In this document: one piece after another, positions 8,225 to 15,152 of the stretch
Position numbering within the stretch: position 1 is the first letter of the stretch
Layout: every line of letters starts with the position of its first letter
Virus record (IMG/VR): IMGVR_UViG_3300046757_000384
Coordinates: 1 to 43,193 of that record
Strand: one strand, 5' to 3'
Source of the DNA: a virus
Length of the DNA stretch: 43,193 nucleotides
Notes under the pieces: model-generated
The model's database searches: none
What the model was told of the DNA's origin: nothing
Seen by the model: only the letters and a program-made list of their open reading frames with translations
Program-made: the position numbers and the translations under genes

Positions 8225-9922
8225 TTGGGATTGGTCCGCAAAATCAAAGCCGGTCTAGTCAAAATCAGCGTAAATGATTTTGTAGGAGAAGACGGCAATA
8301 TATTCTTTGACATTGACGATGGCGTTATGCGCCTGTCAGATGGTGCCACACCAGGAGGAATACCTCTAAGTTCTGGGGGCGGAGAAGGCGGAGCAAGTAC
8401 ATTTAGACAACTCTTAGATACACCTGGTTCTTTCAGTGGACATGGTGGCAAATATCTAAAAGTAAATGCACAAGCAAGTGCAATTGAGTTTGTAGATGAA
8501 ACTGTTTTTGATGGCGACTATGACTCTTTAACTAATACTCCTACACTGTTTAATCCATCAAATATAACTTCAAATCTTATTCCTGGTACAACTGAACTAA
8601 TTGATTTAGGTAGCACTTCTAAAAAATTCCGTGACTTATATCTTAGCGGCAATACAATCTTTTTAGGTACAGCAGAAATAAGCCGCAATTCAGGAGGCGG
8701 CATTGATTTACCTTCTGGAAGTAAAGTTGGCGGCGTAGCAATTACTAGCACACCTAGTTATAATAATCTTACAGACTTACCAACTTTATTCAGCGGAGCA
8801 TATGCTGACCTAACTGGCAAGCCAAATATACCTGTAGATGTAAGTGACCTAACAGACACAGGTAGTTTGTTAGGTGGTGGAGGCGGTGGCGGAGGAGGTA
8901 CATCAAACTATAATGATCTAACTAATCTGCCCGACTTAACAGTATATCAACTAGCGTCGACTGCCTTTAGTGGAGCATATGCAGACTTAACAGGCAAGCC
9001 TACACTATTCAGCGGAAGCTATACTGATCTAACTGATACTCCTGCATTGTTCAGCGGAGACTATACTGACTTAACTAACAAACCTACTACACTATCTGGT
9101 TATGGAATTACAGACGCTGCTACATCAGCACAGGGCGCACTAGCAGACAGCGCACTACAAAGTTTTACAGTTACAGAAGGTATGGTAACTGCCCATCAAG
9201 CAGCTCTAAGTATAACAGAAAGCCAAATAAGCGATCTGCAAAGTTATCTAACAGCAGTATCTGAAGCACAAGTTACTGCTCATCAAGCAGCTCTAAGTAT
9301 AACAGAAAGTCAAATTAGTGACTTTGGTACATATCTTACAACAGTAGCATTTGCAGATTTAACTAGTAAACCTACGACACTTGTAGGATATGGAATAACA
9401 GATGCAGCAACAGCAGCCCAAGGTGCATTAGCTGATACAGCATTACAGAGTTATACAGTTACAGAATCAGATGTTACTACACACCAGGCTGCTCTATTAA
9501 TTACAGAGAGTCAAATAAGTGATCTGCAAAGTTATCTAACATCAGTTGCGTTTGGTGATCTAACAACAACACCTACTACTGTAGCAGGATATGGCATTAC
9601 AGATGTATATACTAAAACAGAAACAGATAGCGCAGTATCAACAGCAGTATCAAATCTAGTAGGAGATGCTCCTGCTGTACTAGATACGCTAAGTGAACTA
9701 GCAGATGCTATAGGCGATGATGCAGACTTTTTAACTACTTTGAACGGAAATATTGCGCTCAAAGCAAACACAGCTGATCTTGCAACAGTAGCAACATCAG
9801 GCAGTTATAATGATCTAGCAGATCAACCTGACGTGTCTGACCTAACTGACGTACAAGGTAAACTTGCAGCAGCAGGCGGCGTATCGGACGACGATGCTCT
9901 TGCTTATAGTATTATCTTTTAA
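8225..9922 (+). CDS. Repeat-rich tail fibre protein, 565 aa
   Basis: Residues about 175-490 are built from short repeats of the type AFSGAYADLTGKP and YGITDAATSAQGALADSAL, interspersed with HQAALSITESQISDLQSYL, which occurs three times with small changes. These match the phage tail-fibre repeats that form trimeric shafts. A glycine run (about 218-226) is a hinge. The N-terminus probably attaches to the virion; the short C-terminus has no obvious receptor domain. The start is TTG after a near-perfect SD. Its repeats make recombination or phase variation by repeat number possible. Confidence 0.82.
   Translation: MGLVRKIKAGLVKISVNDFVGEDGNIFFDIDDGVMRLSDGATPGGIPLSSGGGEGGASTFRQLLDTPGSFSGHGGKYLKVNAQASAIEFVDETVFDGDYDSLTNTPTLFNPSNITSNLIPGTTELIDLGSTSKKFRDLYLSGNTIFLGTAEISRNSGGGIDLPSGSKVGGVAITSTPSYNNLTDLPTLFSGAYADLTGKPNIPVDVSDLTDTGSLLGGGGGGGGGTSNYNDLTNLPDLTVYQLASTAFSGAYADLTGKPTLFSGSYTDLTDTPALFSGDYTDLTNKPTTLSGYGITDAATSAQGALADSALQSFTVTEGMVTAHQAALSITESQISDLQSYLTAVSEAQVTAHQAALSITESQISDFGTYLTTVAFADLTSKPTTLVGYGITDAATAAQGALADTALQSYTVTESDVTTHQAALLITESQISDLQSYLTSVAFGDLTTTPTTVAGYGITDVYTKTETDSAVSTAVSNLVGDAPAVLDTLSELADAIGDDADFLTTLNGNIALKANTADLATVATSGSYNDLADQPDVSDLTDVQGKLAAAGGVSDDDALAYSIIF
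8787..9600 (+). repeat. Degenerate coding repeats of the tail fibre
   Basis: Related DNA units encode GAYADLTGKP/GSYTDLTDTP/GDYTDLTNKP and three copies of a HQAAL-SITESQIS unit (near 9195, 9280 and 9482). Copies differ at synonymous sites, so they are old duplications under protein-level selection. Confidence 0.7.
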
Positions 9923-9930
9923 TCAAGATT

Positions 9931-9960
9931 AAGCCCGAGCTAGTTTCCTAACCCGGGCTT
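9931..9960. terminator. Hairpin between convergent genes
   Basis: AAGCCCG pairs with CGGGCTT across a 16-base loop just after the fibre gene. No T-run follows on the plus strand, so the terminator call is tentative. The rest of the 106-base gap to the convergent gene holds nothing else recognised. Confidence 0.4.
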
Positions 9961-10028
9961 GCCAAATACTCTCTTATAGTTATTTACAGCTATGCTGCAT
10001 TTTATTCTTTAAGGTTGTTTGTGTATAA

Positions 10029-10346
10029 TTATTTAGTTGGTTTACCGTTTACGAACTCGTAAAACTTTTCAGCCGCTTCTAATACAGCATCAGCACCTGG
10101 TACTTCAGGCATTTTTACTGTAGTTACAACTTCGTCGCCGTCCTTAGCAACAGTTGTTTCAAACTGTCCTAGTTTAGCGTGGTAGTCGTTCCAAATATTG
10201 TTCTGCGCCATTTCTAGCACTTTGGTACGAATCTCATAACCGTTTTTGTTTGTTGTGACTTTTGGCATTGCTTGCTTGAACATATCTGCAATCTCTTGAG
10301 TTTGTTTCAAGATAGTTTCACCGTAAGTAGTTTCTACTTTTGACAT
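10029..10346 (-). CDS. Helical hypothetical protein, 105 aa
   Basis: A soluble, mostly helical protein (ETILKQTQEIADMFKQAM; ending AVLEAAEKFYEFVNGKP). It loosely resembles phasin-like or other short coiled proteins but no family can be claimed. It has a good SD (AAGGAGAAA before ATG) and its own -35/-10 promoter inside the end of the AOX gene, so it can be expressed separately from the operon upstream. Confidence 0.65.
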   Translation of the reverse strand: MSKVETTYGETILKQTQEIADMFKQAMPKVTTNKNGYEIRTKVLEMAQNNIWNDYHAKLGQFETTVAKDGDEVVTTVKMPEVPGADAVLEAAEKFYEFVNGKPTK

Positions 10347-10382
10347 AATATTTCTCCTTGTGTGTCTGTGTGTAGTGTTATT

Positions 10383-10411
10383 AATATAACGTATTATTTA
10401 GTACTTGTCAA
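10383..10411 (-). promoter_or_regulatory. Host-type (sigma-70-like) promoter
   Basis: On the minus strand TTGACA (10411-10406), a 17-base spacer, then TATATT (10388-10383). Transcription would start near 10376, giving a short leader for the gene at 10346. The -35 lies within the AOX reading frame. Confidence 0.65.
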
Positions 10412-11018
10412 CCTTTACATTGCCGTATGTAGCAATATAATGATTAACATCTCTATGTCCTGCTTCGTCATCTCTAACAGCTAGAATTACATCACGCAAC
10501 CTAGCATCATCCGCTAAGTTCCAATACGTAATTGCAATTCTAGGTGCAGGAACATTCTCAATGCGCCCTTCGTCAAGCTCATTAAGATATTCTGTGTACG
10601 AATACACAGCTTCTTCTTCAAAGTAACCTACTATTCTGTGTGCAGTAGATGGCGATATAAGAAATACTATAAAGTATACATGCCAGAATATAACTTGTGC
10701 AACCAGTATGAGCAGTCTTTCAAACCAATTAGGCTTTGCAATTTCAATGAACGTCATTAAATGCATACGTTCATTTTCTGCTTCTGCTAGTAGGGTACGG
10801 ATTAGTGGCCCATATCCAGGGCGTAGTTTACGCAAACTTCTAAGATGCGTCCACATGCCGCCTACCATTCCTGGCACTGCGGCTACTGTTTCTAATACAA
10901 CTGCTCTATGTCCATAACGCTTGCGGAAGAACGTATCCGCAAACCATCGCATACTTTTAGTAAAGCCGTATGCAAAATAGTCAGACGTAGAGGTTGGCTT
11001 GTAGTGGACCAGCGTCAT
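10398..11018 (-). CDS. Alternative oxidase (AOX), di-iron ubiquinol oxidase
   Basis: A 206-residue protein that oxidises ubiquinol and reduces oxygen to water without pumping protons, bound to the inner face of the membrane. All ligand motifs are present: E43 in LET, E83-x-x-H86 in AENERMHL, the [10 protein letters not shown] block (134-136), and E185-x-x-H188 in [12 protein letters not shown]. Helices about 48-54 and 102-121 provide monotopic membrane contact. The length equals the catalytic core and lacks plant-type regulatory Cys extensions. It is the last gene of an operon of small DUF1127-like proteins. A viral copy could keep respiration running or relieve redox pressure in an infected cell; this role is inferred. 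Confidence 0.95.
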   Translation of the reverse strand: MTLVHYKPTSTSDYFAYGFTKSMRWFADTFFRKRYGHRAVVLETVAAVPGMVGGMWTHLRSLRKLRPGYGPLIRTLLAEAENERMHLMTFIEIAKPNWFERLLILVAQVIFWHVYFIVFLISPSTAHRIVGYFEEEAVYSYTEYLNELDEGRIENVPAPRIAITYWNLADDARLRDVILAVRDDEAGHRDVNHYIATYGNVKVDKY

Positions 11019-11022
11019 ATTA

Positions 11023-11148
11023 CTACGCAGTCATTTGCGCAATAGATATGTACATGATGCTGAATACAGTTATAGCAAGCGCCGCTTCCATAATCTGATC
11101 GCAAAATTGTCCATCGCAATTCTTAATTGCATTTCTTAACCTATTCAT
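11023..11148 (-). CDS. Small membrane peptide, 41 aa
   Basis: A minus-strand ORF with SD AGGAG nine bases before ATG 11148. It begins [20 protein letters not shown] and ends with a hydrophobic segment ([19 protein letters not shown]). It lies five bases before the AOX start, and its SD overlaps the stop of the upstream 44-aa gene. A small membrane peptide beside AOX could help target or modulate it, which is speculative. Confidence 0.6.
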   Translation of the reverse strand: MNRLRNAIKNCDGQFCDQIMEAALAITVFSIMYISIAQMTA

Positions 11149-11157
11149 TTTTAACTC

Positions 11158-11292
11158 CTATGATGTTTTATACATGTTGTGTTTGAACTCAGAAATTCTT
11201 TGAGCTTCTTTGTACAAACCTTTTGTACGCAATTCTCTAATTGCCATACAATAACTTCTATATTCCATTGCTTTAATAAAACGTTTCCACAT
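11158..11292 (-). CDS. Basic 44-aa DUF1127-like peptide
   Basis: Starts by TAATG overlap with the preceding gene. The sequence is one long amphipathic helix; the core YCMAIRELRTKGLYKEAQRI has the spacing A-x-x-x-L-x-x-x-G-x-x-x-E-A-x-R, also seen in its upstream neighbour (ARAAAELSRQGYHAEAKR). The two are probably diverged copies. In alphaproteobacteria such small Arg-rich helices occur in DUF1127-type RNA-binding proteins. Confidence 0.6.
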   Translation of the reverse strand: MWKRFIKAMEYRSYCMAIRELRTKGLYKEAQRISEFKHNMYKTS

Positions 11293-11477
11293 TAGCGTTT
11301 CTCTAACATTAAACGTTTTGCTTCTGCGTGATAGCCTTGACGACTTAATTCAGCGGCAGCTCTTGCTCTGCCTGCTGACTCGCCAAATGCAATGAAGCCA
11401 ATCCAAATTGCAATTATAGTTTTGCCAATTGCTTTGAAAGGATTAATTTTAATAGTTGTCTCACCTACAGCTTCCAT
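11292..11477 (-). CDS. Small membrane-anchored protein with Arg-rich helix, 61 aa
   Basis: I place the start at ATG 11477, which overlaps the previous stop as TAATG and follows AAGGGG. A GTG at 11486 would add three residues. A hydrophobic segment (AIGKTIIAIWIGFIAFG) precedes a C-terminal Arg/Ala helix (RARAAAELSRQGYHAEAKRL) resembling the 44-aa neighbour. The function is unknown; it may be a membrane-bound partner of the DUF1127 protein. Confidence 0.6.
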   Translation of the reverse strand: MEAVGETTIKINPFKAIGKTIIAIWIGFIAFGESAGRARAAAELSRQGYHAEAKRLMLEKR

Positions 11478-11734
11478 TACACCCACCCCTTGAGGTTTGT
11501 GTTAGCATCTGTGTGGACTTGGATACCTCTTTTCATAGTGATATCACCATTAGCAACAGCACGGATATCTCCACGGGAAATACCAATGTCATTTAGTTCA
11601 TAGTCTGATAGTGATGAAAGGTCTTTTACTGCTTGACGCACAGATCTTCTGTGTGCCATTTTAGCGTTTATTTTTTTGATCCAGTTCGCTACTCCTGAAA
11701 GGCTGTAACCAGCCGCCATTGTCAACGTAGTCAT
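11477..11734 (-). CDS. DUF1127 (YjiS-like) small protein
   Basis: An 85-residue protein. The diagnostic DUF1127 core is LSSLSDYELNDIGISRGDI, followed by RAVANGD; upstream is a basic helix (KKINAKMAHRRSVRQAVKDL). Alphaproteobacterial DUF1127 proteins have been linked to RNA turnover and phosphate-related control. It heads a five-gene minus-strand operon ending in AOX, with SD AAGGAGA. The long structured leader and two upstream promoters suggest regulated expression. A phage copy could rewire host post-transcriptional control. Confidence 0.88.
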   Translation of the reverse strand: MTTLTMAAGYSLSGVANWIKKINAKMAHRRSVRQAVKDLSSLSDYELNDIGISRGDIRAVANGDITMKRGIQVHTDANTNLKGWV

Positions 11735-11737
11735 TGC

Positions 11738-11897
11738 TACATTCTCCTTTGTATATATGTGTGTGTGATTTTAGGAATCAACTAACCCCGGAACTTCCCC
11801 GGCTGTGCAGTCTGTTGTATGGCGTAAGACACGCCCTAGTCTTTCCCAGTGCCATTCATTTTTTCTGAGCTGAAGCCGCTCTTCGTTACGTTTGTAT
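11738..11897 (-). promoter_or_regulatory. Structured 5' leader of the DUF1127-AOX operon
   Basis: A roughly 160-base leader lies between the host-type promoter and the DUF1127 ATG. On the minus strand it contains at least three hairpins: GAGC(GGCTTCA)GCTC, GGCGT(GTCTT)ACGCC and CCGG(GGAAGTT)CCGG. I match it to no riboswitch I know. It could be a cis-regulatory RNA or a separate small RNA. Confidence 0.5.
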
Positions 11898-11926
11898 ATA
11901 ATAGCATCTTACAGGGTGTATGTCAA
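11898..11926 (-). promoter_or_regulatory. Host-type (sigma-70-like) promoter
   Basis: On the minus strand TTGACA (11926-11921), a 17-base spacer and TATTAT (11903-11898), an excellent match. It drives the DUF1127-AOX operon through the structured leader. Confidence 0.75.
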
Positions 11927-11948
11927 CCATTACTTATTGTAACGCTTT

Positions 11949-11956
11949 TATTTATC
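11949..11956 (-). promoter_or_regulatory. T4-type late promoter
   Basis: On the minus strand GATAAATA, predicted start 11943, upstream of the host-type promoter of the same operon. This would let the AOX operon be transcribed in both the early and the late phase. Confidence 0.5.
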
Positions 11957-12066
11957 ATGCACAAGCTACATACCTGAGCGTTTTGGTATGTATTTTATGC
12001 ATACACGATATGTTTGTAGTTAATACCATGAGTGTAATCTGTATGTAATCATTATTCAATTAAATA

Positions 12067-12095
12067 TTGACAGTACAACAAACCTGTAGTACTAT
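12067..12095 (+). promoter_or_regulatory. Host-type (sigma-70-like) promoter
   Basis: TTGACA (12067-12072), 17-base spacer, TACTAT (12090-12095). The -10 overlaps the palindrome TAGTACTA. It faces away from the DUF1127 promoter, so the 435-base gap between the two genes is a divergent control region. Bases 11957-12066 between the promoters show nothing else recognised. Confidence 0.7.
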
Positions 12096-12101
12096 AAACA
12101 C

Positions 12102-12152
12102 GAAGGCAACGTCGAGCCTTCTTGACTATGTGAGCGATGTGGTAAAGACATC
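12102..12152 (+). promoter_or_regulatory. Two-hairpin 5' leader of the transporter gene
   Basis: GAAGGC (12102-12107) pairs with GCCTTC (12116-12121), and GATGT (12136-12140) pairs with ACATC (12148-12152). Both lie between the promoter and the SD (AGAGGAG). They may stabilise the mRNA or regulate it; no known riboswitch is recognised. Confidence 0.45.
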
Positions 12153-12169
12153 AAGCAGAGGAGAAAACA

Positions 12170-13141
12170 ATGGACGCACTCACCTTATGGAGCCTGACCG
12201 GGTTCCTATTTGCCGCTTATGCGGTTATCGCAAATGATTCAGTACAAACTCTCGGTACATGGATGGCATCAAACAATGAGAGATTCAACTACAAAACATT
12301 ATGGATTGCAGCATCCGCTGTACTGTTAGCCACATTATGGTATGGCTGGCATGTAAATGGTGGAGACATCAGTTATGGACGACTAAACAAAATCCCATGG
12401 CAAGAGGTACAATGGTATCACGCAGCCGCACCTGCTATTCTTGTAGCACTTACAAGGATGGGCGTACCAGTTAGCACAAGTTTCTTAGTGCTATCGGTAT
12501 TTGCTTCAACCTTTGTGTTGGAGAAGATGCTTATGAAATCAATCATGGGCTATGGTGTAGCAGCAGGCTTTGCATATGTAGTATGGTTTGCAATACACAA
12601 ATATTTTGGCAAATGGTATGATGAGACAGCACCTGTCACAGAAAGCAACAAGAAGTTTTGGCGCATTGCTCAATGGGTAGCAACAGGCGGCCTGTGGTGG
12701 ACATGGCTGAGTCATGACATGGCAAACATTGCAGTGTTCCTTCCACGTGAAGTTCCACTGGACCTAATGTTCCTAGTCAGCGCAGTGTTTGTAGGCGGCT
12801 TGTTCTTTATGTTTAAAGAACGTGGCGGCAAGATCCAACAGATTGTATTAGAGAAACACAACACAAGATACGTGCGTAGTGCAACGTTGATTGACTTGTT
12901 CTATTGGTTGTGCTTGTACTTCTTCAAAGAGCTGAATGACATTCCAATGAGTACAACATGGGTGTTCGTAGGCTTGTTAGCAGGACGTGAGTTGGCTATG
13001 GCAACATACTTTGGCAAGAAGAAAACCAAGAGTGTGTTTCCGTTAGTAGCAAAGGACTTTGGTAAGATGATGGTAGGATTGGGTGCAAGTGTTGCACTAG
13101 TTCTTGCTATACATTACATAATTTTACCAAACGGAATGTAA
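12170..13141 (+). CDS. Divergent PiT-like (inorganic phosphate) transporter
   Basis: A 323-residue protein with about eight to nine hydrophobic segments and an internal repeat. The first half has AND at 21-23 (VIANDSVQTLGTW) and GVPVSTSF near 98. The second half has SHDMAN at 181-186 and IPMSTTWVFVG near 258. In PiT permeases each inverted half carries a GANDVAN-like motif and a PVSTTH-like motif, so the architecture matches although the protein is shorter and His of STTH is replaced. This predicts uptake of phosphate driven by a cation gradient. It lies opposite a DUF1127 gene and is monocistronic, ended by a strong terminator. The call rests on motif layout, so another transporter fold is possible. 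Confidence 0.6.
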   Translation: MDALTLWSLTGFLFAAYAVIANDSVQTLGTWMASNNERFNYKTLWIAASAVLLATLWYGWHVNGGDISYGRLNKIPWQEVQWYHAAAPAILVALTRMGVPVSTSFLVLSVFASTFVLEKMLMKSIMGYGVAAGFAYVVWFAIHKYFGKWYDETAPVTESNKKFWRIAQWVATGGLWWTWLSHDMANIAVFLPREVPLDLMFLVSAVFVGGLFFMFKERGGKIQQIVLEKHNTRYVRSATLIDLFYWLCLYFFKELNDIPMSTTWVFVGLLAGRELAMATYFGKKKTKSVFPLVAKDFGKMMVGLGASVALVLAIHYIILPNGM

Positions 13142-13150
13142 CAAACAAGG

Positions 13151-13179
13151 AAGGTTGTGTTCGACGGCACAACCTTTTC
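13151..13179 (+). terminator. Intrinsic terminator after transporter gene
   Basis: AAGGTTGTG pairs with CACAACCTT over an 8-base loop, followed by TTCTCTT. The hairpin also lies at the end of the convergent lipase gene and could work in both directions. Confidence 0.8.
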
Positions 13180-13185
13180 TCTTGA

Positions 13186-13971
13186 CTAGTGTTGTGTATT
13201 TTCTTTACCCTTTGCAAATAATGAAAGATAAAGAATATAATTATCTATAGAATGATCAGAAAAGTTATCAATTTTTCCTCTCTTTATTCCCATCCACATA
13301 CCACGCCAGCGATCCTTAACACGCTGCCACCTAGTCAAATTGCGAACATTGCCATATGCATTCATATAGTGTTCTTCGCCATGATGTGTATAACCCATCC
13401 ATTTATAAGGAACAGTAGTGACAATGTCATTATTGTTCTTCCAACGATGGTGTACGACACCTAAATGGACAACATAACCTTTCCAACCTACTCTTGGTGA
13501 ACCATAAGTGTATAATTCCTCTGGATTTGGCAAACGTGTGTTAAAGTGACAGCGACTTGCCATTATAGTTGCCATTGCAGCTCCTAAACTATGACCGCAG
13601 AACCAAAGTTTTTGCTTAGGTTGCTTTGACATTAGGTCTGCCATTATTCTTGGCCACAGTTCATCTACTTCTGCTTTAAATCCTCTATGAACTCTACTAA
13701 CAGTTTCAGCAACGACAGGCATTGCTTTTAAATCTGCTGCAATATCGTTAAATTGTGTAGGTTGTGTTCCGCGACACGCAATTACTATATCTGTGTCATT
13801 CATAAAACGATATGCTTGCGCACCGTCTTTGTTATAAAATTCTACTTCAGTGAAACCTAATCTTTCCGCTTGCTTTTTAGCTACTTTGATGTTATTATAA
13901 GATATCTTGGATAGTCTAGCAAATAAAAGAGAACGTTTTTTGAAGTCAATGTCCTTAATACCGCTTGTCAT
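13186..13971 (-). CDS. Class 3 lipase (alpha/beta hydrolase)
   Basis: A 261-residue protein. The nucleophile elbow is FCGHSLGAAMA (Ser about 128). VIACRGT at about 63-69 gives the oxyanion region of class 3 lipases. NDIVTTVP supplies the catalytic Asp and YTHHGEEHY the His. No signal peptide is visible, so it acts in the cytoplasm or is released at lysis. Possible roles are host phospholipid hydrolysis or help with lysis. It is monocistronic, with SD CGGAGAAA and a late promoter just upstream. Confidence 0.87.
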   Translation of the reverse strand: MTSGIKDIDFKKRSLLFARLSKISYNNIKVAKKQAERLGFTEVEFYNKDGAQAYRFMNDTDIVIACRGTQPTQFNDIAADLKAMPVVAETVSRVHRGFKAEVDELWPRIMADLMSKQPKQKLWFCGHSLGAAMATIMASRCHFNTRLPNPEELYTYGSPRVGWKGYVVHLGVVHHRWKNNNDIVTTVPYKWMGYTHHGEEHYMNAYGNVRNLTRWQRVKDRWRGMWMGIKRGKIDNFSDHSIDNYILYLSLFAKGKENTQH

Positions 13972-13995
13972 TGTTTTCTCCGTTCGATGTTATAA

Positions 13996-14003
13996 TATTT
14001 ATA
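13996..14003 (-). promoter_or_regulatory. T4-type late promoter, perfect consensus
   Basis: TATAAATA on the minus strand, predicted start 13990, giving a 19-base leader with an SD for the lipase gene. Confidence 0.65.
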
Positions 14004-14014
14004 TGTGTTAAGAC

Positions 14015-14022
14015 ACTAAATA
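14015..14022 (+). promoter_or_regulatory. T4-type late promoter
   Basis: ACTAAATA, predicted start 14028, just before the gene at 14042. It is divergent to the lipase promoter. Confidence 0.55.
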
Positions 14023-14041
14023 CTGCATAGGAATGGAAAAC

Positions 14042-14305
14042 ATGAAAAAACGTACTAGATCAATTTTAGAAGAACTTAACAGTGTCCACGGGACTCGCGA
14101 CAACGAGCGTTTGATTGAGTCTACTGCTAATAATATTATAGAAAGTTCTATTAATCTTTTAAGCAGAATTCACGAACAATTTGATATGGAAACTGCTTCT
14201 GAACTTGAAAGACGTTTTATTAATAGTATTAGATCGGGAGATCCCCGTAAGTTCCGTCGCAGCATAAACAAAATTATAGAGAACAAAAACAATGACAATA
14301 CTTAA
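14042..14305 (+). CDS. Hypothetical T4-like helical protein, 87 aa
   Basis: I prefer ATG 14042 over 14033, which would leave too little room for the AGGA at 14029-14032. The protein begins MKKRTRSILEELNSVHGTR and is helical throughout, ending in a basic Asn/Lys tail. I recall similar proteins in marine T4-like phages without known function. Its last codons overlap the next gene. Confidence 0.6.
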   Translation: MKKRTRSILEELNSVHGTRDNERLIESTANNIIESSINLLSRIHEQFDMETASELERRFINSIRSGDPRKFRRSINKIIENKNNDNT

Positions 14306-15152
14306 CGAAGGCGGAAACGTATTTAAAACACCACAAGGTCCTTTGACTCAACGTATTGCTACAAAGGATGTACATCCTACTATTCAGTTTATTGAAAAGA
14401 TTACAGGCTTGACCTTTGACGAAGAAGATTGGTTAGGTACAACAGGTAAAAAGAATGATCCAGACGGAGCGTTTGAAAAGAATAGTTCAGGCGACTTAGA
14501 TCTAAACACAGATGCAAACAAAGTAAGCAAAGAACAATTGATTGCTAAACTAAGTGCATGGCTTGCAACACAAGGTGTTGACAAAGCAGATATTATGAAT
14601 CAAGGCAGAGGGAAGACAGACGGCTGGATACATAACGCAGGAGACCAAATTCACTTCCGTACACCTATTGACGGCAATTCTAAGAATGGCTTTGTGCAGA
14701 CTGACTTTATGTTTACATCTAATCCTGACTTTCAGCGTGGAGCCAAGCGTGGTGGAACACAACAATATTCAGGCAAGGACAGAGCTATCTTGTTATCAGC
14801 AATTGCTAGAGGCAGAGGCTTAAAATTTAGTCCTAAGTTTGGATTAGTTGACCCAGAGCAAGGCGACAAAGTTATTGCTGATACATGGAAAACAATTGCA
14901 CCAGCGTTGTTAGGTAAAGGTGCAAAAGAAACTGATACACATACTGTTGAAAGTATGCTTAAATATTTAAAGAAAGATCCAAACTACGAAGAACTGATTG
15001 CTCCGTGGAAAGAAGCGATGGAGAAAGCAGGTAAAGAAGTTCCTGAGTCACAATCTAAAACACTAGAAGATAAACAACTTGATCGTATTAAAGAACTAAG
15101 CGGAGTATTGTTAAACAGTACTGTAATGGTATCAGGAAGTTTTGTAAAATGA
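14292..15152 (+). CDS. Hypothetical phage protein, possible nucleotidyltransferase fold, 286 aa
   Basis: It begins MTILNEGGNVF, which places L-N-E next to G as in T4 prohead-protease sites. The body contains GDQIHFRTPIDG and VQTDFMFTSNPDF; alternating acidic residues in beta strands could suit a nucleotidyltransferase-type core, but this is weak. It overlaps the KxDG protein that follows (ATGA), and the two probably work together. No clear family. Confidence 0.5.
   Translation: MTILNEGGNVFKTPQGPLTQRIATKDVHPTIQFIEKITGLTFDEEDWLGTTGKKNDPDGAFEKNSSGDLDLNTDANKVSKEQLIAKLSAWLATQGVDKADIMNQGRGKTDGWIHNAGDQIHFRTPIDGNSKNGFVQTDFMFTSNPDFQRGAKRGGTQQYSGKDRAILLSAIARGRGLKFSPKFGLVDPEQGDKVIADTWKTIAPALLGKGAKETDTHTVESMLKYLKKDPNYEELIAPWKEAMEKAGKEVPESQSKTLEDKQLDRIKELSGVLLNSTVMVSGSFVK

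Noticed and set aside
8787-9600. CRISPR-like repeats
   Set aside because: The repeats are degenerate, in frame and protein-coding, without uniform spacers.
10029-10346. Phasin identity for the 105-aa helical protein
   Set aside because: Length and helicity are compatible, but no specific phasin motif is visible.
11738-11897. Known riboswitch (SAM-II, glutamine, cobalamin type) in the DUF1127 leader
   Set aside because: Hairpins are present but no conserved core of a riboswitch I know could be matched, so it is reported only as a structured leader.
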